A DNA stretch of 64,000 nucleotides from Larix kaempferi. Its lineage: Eukaryota > Streptophyta > Pinopsida > Pinales > Pinaceae. This document shows positions 44,408 through 54,555 of the stretch, in pieces. The stretch's first letter is position 1, and each line of letters begins with the position of its first letter. The stretch is taken from positions 1,261,501 through 1,325,500 of the forward strand of contig BSBM01000597.1 in NCBI GenBank assembly GCA_027924585.1, in the 5' to 3' direction. The translations under genes and the position numbers were made by a program. Under the pieces are notes generated by a model. It saw only the letters and a list, made by a program, of their open reading frames with translations. It was not told the DNA's origin and did not search any database.

Positions 44408-45132
44408 TGTTAACACCTAAAAAGTGCTCACTAGCTCATTCCCTTACTCACATGACCCATTTGTCCACTTTTCCACCATCTGAGCCTCTGAAACCAACAA
44501 AAGGTCACCAAAAGACCTTAGTACACCCCTTTTTCCATTAAAAAAGATTATTTTTCCAAGAAAATCATAAAAAACCCTCAAAAAGGGTCCAAATTCCCAA
44601 AAATATTAAAAAGGGAATTAAAATATTATTTTTATTCAAAAAAGGAAAAAGGAGGGAAAAGTACCTAAACCATGTTGGTCAATACCATTGGTTTCCACAA
44701 AACCACAAATGGTTTTCCTCACCACCAAAACCTATAAAAAGGTGGTAGGGGCTCCTCATTTCACATCCTTCCATTATCTCATCCTTATGCTGCTGAAATC
44801 TCCCCTGAGCACTTTTAGCCATTGAAGCAACCTTGGAGAAAGAGACCTATTGGAGTTTGGAGCTACTCATCTTGGGAGTTGCTCAACATCAACCTTCACC
44901 ATTGAAGGTAATATCGCAAGCACTTGCTTGCCCCCCACTTTTCAATACAAAAAATTATTTATTATGTTTCTTGTTCTTGATTTTGAAATGTTTACATTAT
45001 TTGCTTAGATTCTTGTTTAGATCCATGAAAAGTATTGTTTATTTAGTTTATTGTTTTTATTTTTATTGAAACTGCTACTACTAGTTAGTAGGTGCCCATA
45101 GCACTAAGCTTGGTTGCAAAACCGAGCCAACA
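44408..45132 (+). repeat. Element B 3' LTR
   Basis: Same length (725 bp) and ends as the 5' LTR, with three substitutions between them. It is followed by the target duplication ATCAT (45133-45137), after which element A resumes. Confidence 0.96.
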
Positions 45133-45137
45133 ATCAT

Positions 45138-45812
45138 GTTTTTATATGCTTTATTCTTGGAAGTTCATTTGTGCAAGTTCGTTATCCATGTTGTGGGATA
45201 GCTTGCTTCTATTATTTCTTCCTTGTTTAAGCATATGATGGTTACGGATCTCTGTTTTTTCAGTATTGTTCCTCTTAAGAAGGAATGTAATGTTGAATTT
45301 TATCATGTTCTGTCATATTTCAGTAATGTTGTATGATGGACATCCATCTTCTACTATTAAAGTCATTATGTTCATATGTATGATATCATTTTCGATGAAT
45401 AGACCATTGGGGTCTTGTTTCTTTGATGTTTGAGGTCTTCTACAGATATTTATATTGCACCTTGATTGGAAGAATGTCTGTTATTAGCATGTGTATTGTC
45501 CATCTAGGTATTTTGTACACTGTTGTGGTGTTCTTAGCCACATGTTCTGTTGTATCAATCGTCGAAAGGTATCTGTACACTGTTGTGGATTTTATATCAG
45601 AGTTCCTCAGCTATCAGTTATGGTTGTGATGATTCTTGTGGTGATCTAGGCATCTTGCGGATCTAGTATCCATGACGGCTTCTCTTTAGATCTGGGCAAC
45701 TTGTTGTTGGATTGTGTCACATGTTCTCGGCATTTTACTGTTGGATCTAATATCCATAAAGGGTTCTCTTTAGATCCGGGCATTTTGTTGTTGGTAATTC
45801 ATCGTACAACCT
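45138..45812 (+). repeat. Element A internal region, first unit, middle part
   Basis: Collinear with about 61800-62485 of the second unit (shared CTTGGAAGTTC and TTCATCGTACAACC). It contains one copy of the 60-bp block GTACACTGTTGTGGTGTTC that is repeated in the second unit. The ORF 45423-45629 is AT-rich and not supported as a gene. It ends where element C begins. Confidence 0.88.
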
Positions 45813-47240
45813 TGTTGGTCGAGGCCCAAGGTGTGCGTAGTTTTTCCAAATTGTGCGCTTGTGCTAAAGAGGCTCAAGAGTGGCACAGTTTTGATGAAGC
45901 GTAGCTTGAGGACAAGTTAGTGCAGTTTTGAGGATTAGTGAAGTTATGATGAAGCGAAGTTAAATCAAAATAGCTTCAAGGTAGTACGAATTCAGCGAAG
46001 GCTAGTACTGGCCTATTTTTGGGGGAAGCGTCTCTGCAATTCCCGGGCGAAGGGTATGGAATGATGCATTGGCAGAGGAAAAGGACCTATCTCCTTAGTA
46101 AAAGTGAAAGCACTAAGGGAATCCAGGGTAGCTGGAGCAATTAAGAAAGAAGCGACATCCTAACAGCTACAGTTATGGCGTTGAAGGCGAGAAGTGCTAA
46201 GGATGCAAAAGGGTACTATCAGTTCGCGGTCAGAAGAGGTTCCTATCAGAGGAATCGGTTCTCAGAAGGGCGTCAAAGTCAAGGAAGAGACGAAAAGGAC
46301 ATGAAGGACAAGCAGGGTAGCTGAGAAGTTATGATGAAGAATGGTTAGTGGGTTAACCGCGCCGCTTTTTGGGTTTAAGGGTACTATGGGGGCTTGTTCC
46401 CATAACTATTGTAATGACATGACCTTCGTGCATGATCTATAAAAAGGGTGATTTTGTAAGGGAAGGGTTGGTCTCTCATGGTCATATTTTTGGTCTTAAT
46501 TATTTTGGAAAATACTAAGCATTGTAAAGAGAAAGAATAGAGGAAAAGGATATGTAGCTGTGTGCGCATAGACCTATTGTAGAGAGGAGTCTGCAGCTGT
46601 GTGTGTGGACTGGAACTGTTGACCCTTCCCGTTAATATAAACAACAGTTCCCGTGGACATAGCTACCATCCTGGGGGTGAACCACATAAATAAGCATGTT
46701 GAATGGATGTATGAGTGTGATTTCTTATGTCTATGCTTATGTTCATGCTTATAGTTATGTATGTTTCCACTTTTATATGTATTTTCACATGTATGATAGA
46801 TGAGAATAATATGTTAAGTTGTGAACATGTATAACTAAAAATGCAAGTAAGTCTGAGTAGGATGAATGCATAAGCTGTATGGATAAACACTAAGTCAACG
46901 AAGTCTATAATTTGTGTGACTTCTTGAAAGCGCAGTCCTTGAGTCGCGATATTATGATTGCATTGTGTAGCTTCTCATAAGCGCAACCTCAAAGTGCGTT
47001 GTAGTCTATGAAGTAAATACGAAGTAGGTGTGACTTCGCTCAGCTCACTAGTATTAATTGTGCATCACCTAGTTGTAGAAACGTGCTTCTACAACCCCCC
47101 CATAACTTCGCCTCGGGTGAGACCTCAGTCTATTCGCGGGATGTTGTCGAAAGGGCCAATGAAGAAGGGTTTTGTTGGACCACGACTGTGTTGAATCCGG
47201 GTCTGATCTAAGTATTAAGAGATAAATAAAGAGGCCAACA
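45813..47240 (+). repeat. Element C 5' LTR
   Basis: Begins TGTTGGTCGAGGCCC and ends GAGGCCAACA. The TATA box TATAAAAAG is at 46438-46446, and the GTGGACATAGC...GAACCAC stem at 46653-46685. Minus-strand ORFs here are accidental. The usual TGGTATCAGAG primer site is absent; TGGTTCTGTTGTCATGC follows at 47243 and may be the primer site for another tRNA. Confidence 0.9.
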
Positions 47241-47307
47241 AATGGTTCTGTTGTCATGCTTGTGCTCTGAATATTGGAATCCCAAGAGAACAAAGACACA
47301 GAACTAG

Positions 47308-48700
47308 GTGACTAAGACAGAAAAGGATTTTTCAAGGAAGGAGAACAAACACCCGCGTTTATCTGACGTGGAGTGGTTACAGAGATATCTTTTCTCTGAC
47401 ATACATGAAATCTTCTTCGCATCCTTCAACAAAGAGCTACATGAGTGGCTATCGAGGCTCGCGGAACAGAAAAATTGCTTTAAAGGTGGAGAACCGATAG
47501 TGTGGAGTCCAGAACTGATTCAGGGACTCAAAGCAGTGGATAGCCCAATCTCAAGAGCAGTAGACTTCTGGCTGGATAGTGTTCTAGAAGGCTATGTGAT
47601 AGAATTTGTTGTGGACACGTTGAAGTCTTACAGTGTAGCAGAAGGTGATTTCTTCAAAGGATTCAAAGTTAAGTACCTTAAAATCTCATCTTATATATTA
47701 ATATGTTGTTAGCAGAAAAAGGTGTTTTAAGAATGCAATAAAACTCCTAGGAATTTGAGTCTATGATGTTCAATAACAAAGATAGTGACACTGAAGAAGA
47801 AATTTATACTTTGAGAAGTGGCTAAAGATATAAACCTGGCGCTAAAAAGAGGTATCGAGGAGCAAAACCTCACCCTTTCCTAGAAACTAAGACAGGAAGT
47901 GATAGAAACTCACATCAAGTTGAGTCAGATACTGAAATTGTACCCAGACATATTGTTTATCAGCCTATCACTCCACAGACATTCACAGTTGAGGTAATAA
48001 ACCTTACCAGTTCGCAGAATACTAGCAGTAGTAATACTGTTGGACCGAAGACCCAGAATCAATCGAGTAGTGGTATACCCTCATCATCTCAAAACACTAC
48101 GCATCCTATAAGAAGGAAGAATGATGACATCAAGATTCCTATATTCAAAGGAACTAATCTAGAAGACCATGAGCAACATTGGTTTCTCTGTGAAGCCGTG
48201 TGGAATTTTAAACAAGTACATGATGATGCTATTAGACAAGCACAGCTAGTTACCACATTCAGGGACAGAGCCTTAACATGGTTTATGAAGTACTCTATTG
48301 GAAAGAATAGGACACTAGAAGAGATTAGAACTACGCTCATCAGAGAGTTTAAAAAACCTAAGTCAGAATGACAATGTATCATAGAGCTAAAAGAAATTAA
48401 GCAAAAACCAAGTGAGACAGTATGGGAATTTGATCAAAAGTTTAAAGCGTTGTTAGATCAAGTGAACTTTGACATAGAACCACAACAGCACCAAGAAAAG
48501 TTTATATATGCACTACTACCCCATATCAGATTACCACTAATGCAACCGAAAGTAGCATCGCAGTCAGAGGCCCCTAGAAATTGCGATGAAACTAGAAGCT
48601 TCGCCTATAGGAGAGACTAGCACGGGAATGATTCAAATACAGACCCAGCTAGCAAATATGACATTACAACTGCAAGATATGAAGAAAGGAAAAGAAACTT
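47308..48700 (+). pseudogene. gag: Element C gag
   Basis: An amino-terminal frame of 134 codons (47308-47712) is followed after stops by a region with acidic linker and the Gag domain from about 48120: DDIKIPIFKGTNLEDHEQHW, then TTFRDRALTWFMKYS and KPSETVWEFDQKFKALLDQV. Stops near 47822, 48369 and others, and frame changes, interrupt it. The domain is the usual capsid domain of gypsy elements. The amino-terminal part resembles nothing I know. Confidence 0.75.
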
Positions 48701-49240
48701 GAGAAGAGGTTTGGTGTACAAAGTGTAAGGGAGAAGGACACTCTAAAGAACATTGTCTGGTATTTAGAGATTACATCACTAGCAGAGCTCTAAACCCGGT
48801 AAATCAACAGCAAGGACCATGGTGTGAGATCTTCTGATGTAGAGGACATCATCCAGAGGACTGTTATCTAATCCAGAAATACAGCAAACACCTAAGAATC
48901 TGTATTGCACATTTTGTAAGTCAGTTGGTCATGATGACTCCAACAGTAGAGCATACGATCTCATGATGGAGAGAAATCATGATGTCTACCAAGTACAAGA
49001 AGAAACATCGCATAACAATGAAAATGTGCAGTATGATCAAGGCACATACAGAGGATGTGGTGGATTCAGAGGAAGAGGAAGAAACATTGGCCAGGGAATA
49101 GGCAGAGGTCAGATAGTATGTTACAACTGTGCTCAACCTAAACATCTATCCATAGATTGTACAAATGCTTTTACTGTAATTCTTTTGATCATGTCATTAA
49201 GGCATGCCCTGTATTAAAAGAAAAAATGCAAGAAATAAGA
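48701..49240 (+). pseudogene. Element C zinc-knuckle array
   Basis: At least four cysteine knuckles occur in succession: CTKCKGEGHSKEHC near 48720; a decayed one ending CRGHHPEDC near 48838; CTFCKSVGHDDSNS near 48908, last Cys replaced by Ser; and CYNCAQPKHLSIDC near 49120. A fifth, CFYCNSFDHVIKAC, follows near 49165. An Arg/Gly-rich stretch (RGRGRNIGQGIGRGQ) lies between the third and fourth. It belongs to the nucleocapsid part of Gag. Most gypsy Gags have one or two knuckles. Confidence 0.75.
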
Positions 49241-50333
49241 CCATAAGCACATAATCAGAATGTACAGATGATTGCAACTAAAAAATGGAATACATATTGC
49301 AACATTCATGTTGTAACGCGAAGTGGAGCCAGGACAGGTGAAGATCAAACAACTGAAGCTTCGACTTCTAAGGATCACCAAGCTAGACAAAAGCCTACTG
49401 AAGGGGCTTGCATAAGAAAAGCGAATGGAAAAACACATGCTTTCGATCTAAGCAAATAAAAAGAGGTCTTCATGGAAGCAAGAGAAACCTTCAAAGAATC
49501 AGAACCTTTAACTCTAATAATCAAGTTGCGAAGTGAGACAACGCCTGTGATGGATATGCCAGCTTCGTATGATTGATCATATACTACAACAAACATGATG
49601 AGTCCTGTTGCGCAGATTTTTACAGAGATGCATGAATTTTTTAAATCACAAAAATGCTTTGGTAGAACTACATAGCCTACTGAGTCATTACGAGTAGTGT
49701 AATGTAGTGACTGAAGCACATAGAGTGGTTCACCATATTAAGAATCATAAAAGGACCGGAAGAGAAATGAGACTAAGTTCTCAGATTGGGGATTTTGAAA
49801 TGGACGAGATTATCCTTGACTTAGGCTCATAAGTAAATGTCCTAACAAAGTAGAAATGGGAACAAATGGGGAAACCAAAGTTAACATGGTCACCGATACA
49901 GTTGAGGCTAGCCAATCAGCAAAAGGTTCTACCCTTTGGGAGGTTAGCAAATCTTTTTGTTGACATTGATGGCATGCGAAGTAGAGTAGACTTCGAATTA
50001 ATTGTGATCATAGATAATAGCCATCCATATCCTGCACTATTATGGATATATTGGGAAAGTGATAACCTCGCAATTATCAACTTTAAAAAGAAGCAAATGA
50101 TATTTGAAGGATCATATATCAAGGTCATCTCACCCTTGGATCCTTCGCAAGGACCTAGATACACTAAACCAATAAGAGAAGAATGTGGAACTCAAGATTT
50201 GGATCACATCTACAAGATGACGGTAAATCAGGCAGACTACATCAATCCTACCGATGATGGCACATTGAATTGGCGATGTGATAGCTCTTGCATATCCTAA
50301 TCAGATGCAGGACTAGAGAACTGGCAGAGCAAA
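49241..50333 (+). pseudogene. pro: Element C protease region
   Basis: The segment at 49800-50300 reads EIILDLGS, then after two stops KWEQMGKPKLTWSPIQLRLANQQ, VDIDGMRSRVDFELIVI and YPALLWIYWESDNLAIINFKKKQMIFEG. This is the retroelement aspartic protease with DLGS at the catalytic position, followed by the usual C-terminal half. The piece 49241-49800 is a decayed linker with small broken frames. Confidence 0.7.
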
Positions 50334-50732
50334 ATGCATAAAATATCTGGAAGGAGATGCGCACAGCTCACAAGATCACTGTGTTGTATTGGAACAGAGG
50401 TAAGTTCAATCCCTACTTACGATGGCTTGAGTAATATTCATGCATTTTTTCAAGAATATCTTATATCAGTCTCAAATGAACACAAGTTAGAAACATTGGA
50501 CATAGCACTACGCGCTACACCTACTAGATGGTGGGCTGTGCATAAGCAGAACCTGACCACATGGGAAGAATGTAAGCATATGATGGAGATCATATTTCTA
50601 GAAGAAAATGAACTTGTGCAAGTGAAATATAATGGTCAAACTGATCCTAGAGACCACATAGAGCGTTGTGCTGAAGCATGGATACATAGGCCACAAATAG
50701 AATGGGGTCATCTATTTGTAGTGTCACATTAG
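50334..50732 (+). pseudogene. Second gag-like domain of element C, between protease and RT
   Basis: A 132-codon frame contains IPTYDGLSNIHAFFQEY, LDIALRATPTRWWAVHKQNL and TTWEECKHMMEIIF, the pattern of a retrotransposon Gag domain (hydrophobic helices around a central aromatic W.V segment). The main Gag domain of this element lies 2 kb upstream and has a different sequence. Position after the protease is unusual. Downstream, to 51069, the sequence is full of stops. Confidence 0.55.
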
Positions 50733-51069
50733 AGCATATTCCAAAGAACTGGTACACAAAGATAGAACTTCGCAGATGAACGATAGAGTGGTCGAGTATG
50801 ACAAGAGACTTCCAAGCGACTTTCAGTTTCGAAGACGACTGTCCAAGTATAAATTAGGCTTTGCAGATCGCTTTGCAAATCATAAAAAATAAGGTATTCA
50901 ATGACACACTGGAACCTGTGTATCAACAACCAGAATGAGAAAGACATATAGAACATGCCCTAGAATGTTATAGCTTCTCTTTACACGAAGATGAAGAGGA
51001 AAGCAAGGATGATGACCCAATGTTAACATACCTAATTCAGAAGGAGAGTGCGAAGTAGAAGGACCTCCA

Positions 51070-52605
51070 TTGGAAATTCTGGATCTAAACAATCCTCTAA
51101 AGACTCGAAAAGTGAACATTGGAACTAGTGAAGAACCGAAGTTTGCTTCTATAGGGCATTATTGGGATGAGGAAACGGTAACACAAATAGCAGATTCACT
51201 CCGCGAATATGAAGACTTATTTCCTACAAAATTTTCTGAAATGAAAGGCATTTTGGGCGACTTGGGAGTTATGAAAATACCTCTCAAGCCATATTTGAAT
51301 CCTATAAATCAAAGACCCTACAGGTTGAATCCAAGATACAAAGAAAGAGTAAAAGCAGAGCTTGATAAGATGCTCGATGCAGGAATTATCAAGCTAATTG
51401 AAGAATCGGAATGGATAAGTCCTATGGTTATCCATGATAAGAAAACTAAAGGCGAGATCGGGATCTGTGTAGATCTCAGAAAGCTAAATGATGCATCGCT
51501 CCATGACCCATTTCCTACCCCATTTACAGATGAAGTACTAGACAATGTTGGAGGCAATGAAGCATACTCTTTCACTGATTGATTTTCTGGATATCATCAT
51601 ATCATAATTGATACAACAGACAGGCACAAGACCACATTTTCCACTGAATGGGGCTCATTTCAGTACATAGTTATGCCCTTTGGTCTGAAGAACGCATCTG
51701 TTATCTTTTCAAGATTAGTTATTGCTACATTCAAGGATTTTATCCATAAATATTTAGAAGTATATTTCGATGATTGGACAGTATTTGGTTTACTAAAGAA
51801 TCACTATATGAACTTAAGAATGATGTTAGCAAAGTGTCGACAACATCATATCTCCCTGAACTTGAAAAAGAGTGTTTGTTTTGTTCCTTACGGTACACTA
51901 TTAGGCCACATTGTATGTAAATAGGGACTGATGGTTTATCCAGCTAAAATCGCAGTTATTGTGAATTTACCATCACCTAATTCAGTAAAACAGTTACGCA
52001 CTACATTAGGACACACAAGGTACTACAGGAAGTTCATTAAAGGATATGCGCAGATCACTGCGCCTATGGATAAATAATTGAATAAGGAAGCAAAGTTCAC
52101 ATGGACTGAGGATTGTCAGAAAGGATTGGACACATTGAAAGAAAGGATGGTTACTGCGCCTATTTTAATTTTTCCAGATTGGAGTAAACCATTCCACGTA
52201 CATGTAGATGCTTTATCCTTAGCACTGGGTATTGTGCTAGCTCAGCTAGGTGAGGGAGACATTGACCATCCCATAGCATTCTCAAGCAAAAAGTTGTCCT
52301 CAGCAGAAAAGAACTACACCACGACAGAAAGAGAAGGCTTAGCTATGGTGTACACACTGCAGAAGTTCAGGCACTATCTGCTAGGTGCGCACTTCTGTAT
52401 GTTTACTGACCACTCAACTTTGAAATACTTGGTCAATAAACCAGTCTTAAAGGGAAGAATCTGTAGATGGTTGTTACTCTTTCAGGGGTATGATTTTGAA
52501 ATCATTGTCAAGCCAAGAAGATTAAATTTAGGACCTAACTATCTTTCTAGGATTGAGTCAGGCGAAGAGCCTACCAACCTGGAGGATAGTCTACCTGATG
52601 TGTAG
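51070..52605 (+). pseudogene. pol: Element C reverse transcriptase and RNase H
   Basis: One reading frame with stops near 51580, 51922 and 52075. RT motifs: IGICVDLRKLNDA, SFTD(stop)FSGYHHI, MPFGLKNASVIFSRL and YFDDWTVF, the catalytic YxDD with Phe at x. RNase H begins near 52180 and keeps its first Asp (FHVHVDALSLALG), the Glu of TTEREGLAMVYTL and the Asp of MFTDHSTLKYL. It differs in this from element B, whose pol RNase H lost the first Asp. Lineage within gypsy was not settled; the sequence is neither clearly Athila nor Tat. Confidence 0.88.
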
Positions 52606-53908
52606 TTGTTTGCTATCCAAATAGAAAATGACTATTATAAGCATATTGTAGAATTCCTGACTACATGGTTGGCACCTACAGAGTTTATTACGCAGCAGAA
52701 GAAGCAATTAGCAGTAAGAGCTACTGACTTTACCATAATTGTTGAAAAATTATACAAGTTAGGACCAGATGAAGTGTTGTGCAGATGTGTACTAGAGCAT
52801 GAAAAACCAATGATACTTGTTGAAGCACATTCAGGGGTATCTGGAGGCCACTACGCAGGAAGATCCACTATGCAAAAAATCTTAAGAGCAGGACTCTGGT
52901 GGCCTACATTGCATAAAGATTCAAAGGAACATTGTCACAGTTGCGATGTTTTCCAAAGGATAGGGAAGCCATATCGTCGAGATGAGATTCCCTTGGTGCC
53001 ACAAATGACTTTGCAAGAATTTGATAAGTGGGCTATTGATTTTTTTGGGACCTATCAACCCACCAGGAAAGCAAACTGGTTCGATATACATCATTACAGC
53101 TATAGACTATCTAACTAGATGGGCAGATGCAAAAACAGTGAAGGACTGTAGCACATTTACTACTGCGCAGTTCATTTTCAACAACATCCTCACAAGGTTT
53201 GGATGTCCTAAGATCTTAATGAGTGATCAGGGAACGCACTTCTTGAATAGAACTATTGAATCCCTGACTGAGGAATTTCATATTTACCGTCAGAAAATCA
53301 CACCATATCATCCACAAGCCAATGGAACTGTTGAAGCTTTTAACAAAGTATTGGAAAATGCGTTGACTAAGGTATGCAACATAAAGAGGGATGATTGGGA
53401 TCTGAGAATACCAGTTGTGTTATGGGCATATAAGACAACTTCCAAGAAGTTGACAGGTCATACACCCTTCAGGTTAGCTTATGGACAGGAAGTTGTGATG
53501 TCAATGGAATACATAGTACCAAGTTTGAGAATTGTAGCATTCACAGACATGGTAGATGATGAGACAATGGAATAAAGGATTCTACACTTAATTGGACTGG
53601 AGGAAGATCGCTTCATTGCATATTTTCACCAACTAGTACAGAAAGATAGAGAAAAAGCATGGAATGATAGGCATATCAAGTACAAATTATTTTAGGTAGG
53701 AGACCTTGTCCTCCTATATGATAGTAAGTTTCTGAAATTTTCAGGAAAATTTAAAGTGCACTGGTTAGGACCGTATGTTGTCAAACATGTTACTAGTGGT
53801 GGCGCAGTTCAGTTAGCCACGCTACTCAAGGAAAACCTGAAAGGACTTGTTAATGGAAGTAGACTAAATCCTTACAAGGATAGTCCTCTTCCACCAAGCA
53901 TCGGTTAA
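52606..53908 (+). pseudogene. Element C integrase
   Basis: The zinc site (AHSGVSGGHYAG ... HCHSC) and first Asp (WAIDFFG) are in one frame. A frameshift between 53060 and 53110 moves the rest into the next frame, where MSDQGTHF and NGTVEAFNK complete D,D35E. Stops near 53573 and 53693 interrupt the C-terminal part, which ends GRLNPYKDSPLP after the SH3-like GDLVLLYDSKFLKFSGKF segment (the usual integrase tail, without chromodomain). Confidence 0.88.
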
Positions 53909-54555
53909 TCAGCGAAGTAAATTCTAAGTGTCAATTGCAATTGAAATTGGACACTAGGAATGCAAGATTATGAGTATGCATGCAATTTTGGTAAAATGCG
54001 AAGTGTTTACGGATATGGAATCTATGTTGTAATGCACGCAAAGGAAGCTGAATTGCGGAGTATTAGAATGCTCGCGCTGTGAAGTTGAGAAGAAGGAAAG
54101 GAAAATGCATAGTAAACCTCGCAATTCACATACATCAGCAACCAGAAAGGGTTTTGCATTGCAAATTCAAATGTACGGAAAAAGGAAAATGTACAGTGAA
54201 CTACGCAGATCACATAACCGCTAGTGCAATTCGAAGAAAACATAGTCGTTACAATATTCGGTCGATAAAATAGTCGTTATACAGTTCGTCAGCACCGACA
54301 AATTTTCGCATTGAAAGAAATTTTGTTCGTTCGGGCATAATCAATGAAGGAAAGGACCAAGATCTCACCGAGATTTGGTCAACAGATGTGGAATTTAATG
54401 CCTAATTAGTCGTTAATGGGCGCGTATTAGGTCAAGCAGTTCCTATAAATAGAATTACCCAAGCAATTATCGAATTTACCACGATTTTGAAAATTTTACT
54501 GTGTGTAAATTCCAAGTTTTTACCAATAAGAGTACGTTGAGGACTTTGCATGTGA
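53909..54555. other. Element C spacer between integrase and 3' ORF
   Basis: No supported gene. It is a possible leader for the following ORF, containing a TATA-like CCTATAAATAG at 54441-54451, about 105 bp before the ATG at 54556. Confidence 0.45.

Larger units (their letters stand above)
29354..45132 (+). mobile_element. Ty3/gypsy element B (Tat/Ogre-like), young, 15.8 kb
   Basis: Two 725-bp LTRs differ at only three sites by eye, and the target duplication ATCAT is perfect. Order on the + strand: LTR, PBS, hairpin minisatellite, long leader, gag, protease, RT-RNase H-integrase, then a separate second RNase H ORF. A spliced antisense gene, further tandem repeats, PPT and the 3' LTR follow. 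The domain order is gypsy. The large size, PBS of TGGCGACTCCGC type, long untranslated regions and extra RNase H fit the Tat/Ogre lineage. Three in-frame stops and one frame change interrupt gag-pol despite the youth of the LTRs. Confidence 0.95.

Noticed and set aside
43465-44541. Possible extra genes in the 3' region of element B
   Set aside because: Short Ser/Thr/Pro-rich frames without domains, splice signals or a conserved start; better explained as non-coding 3' sequence.
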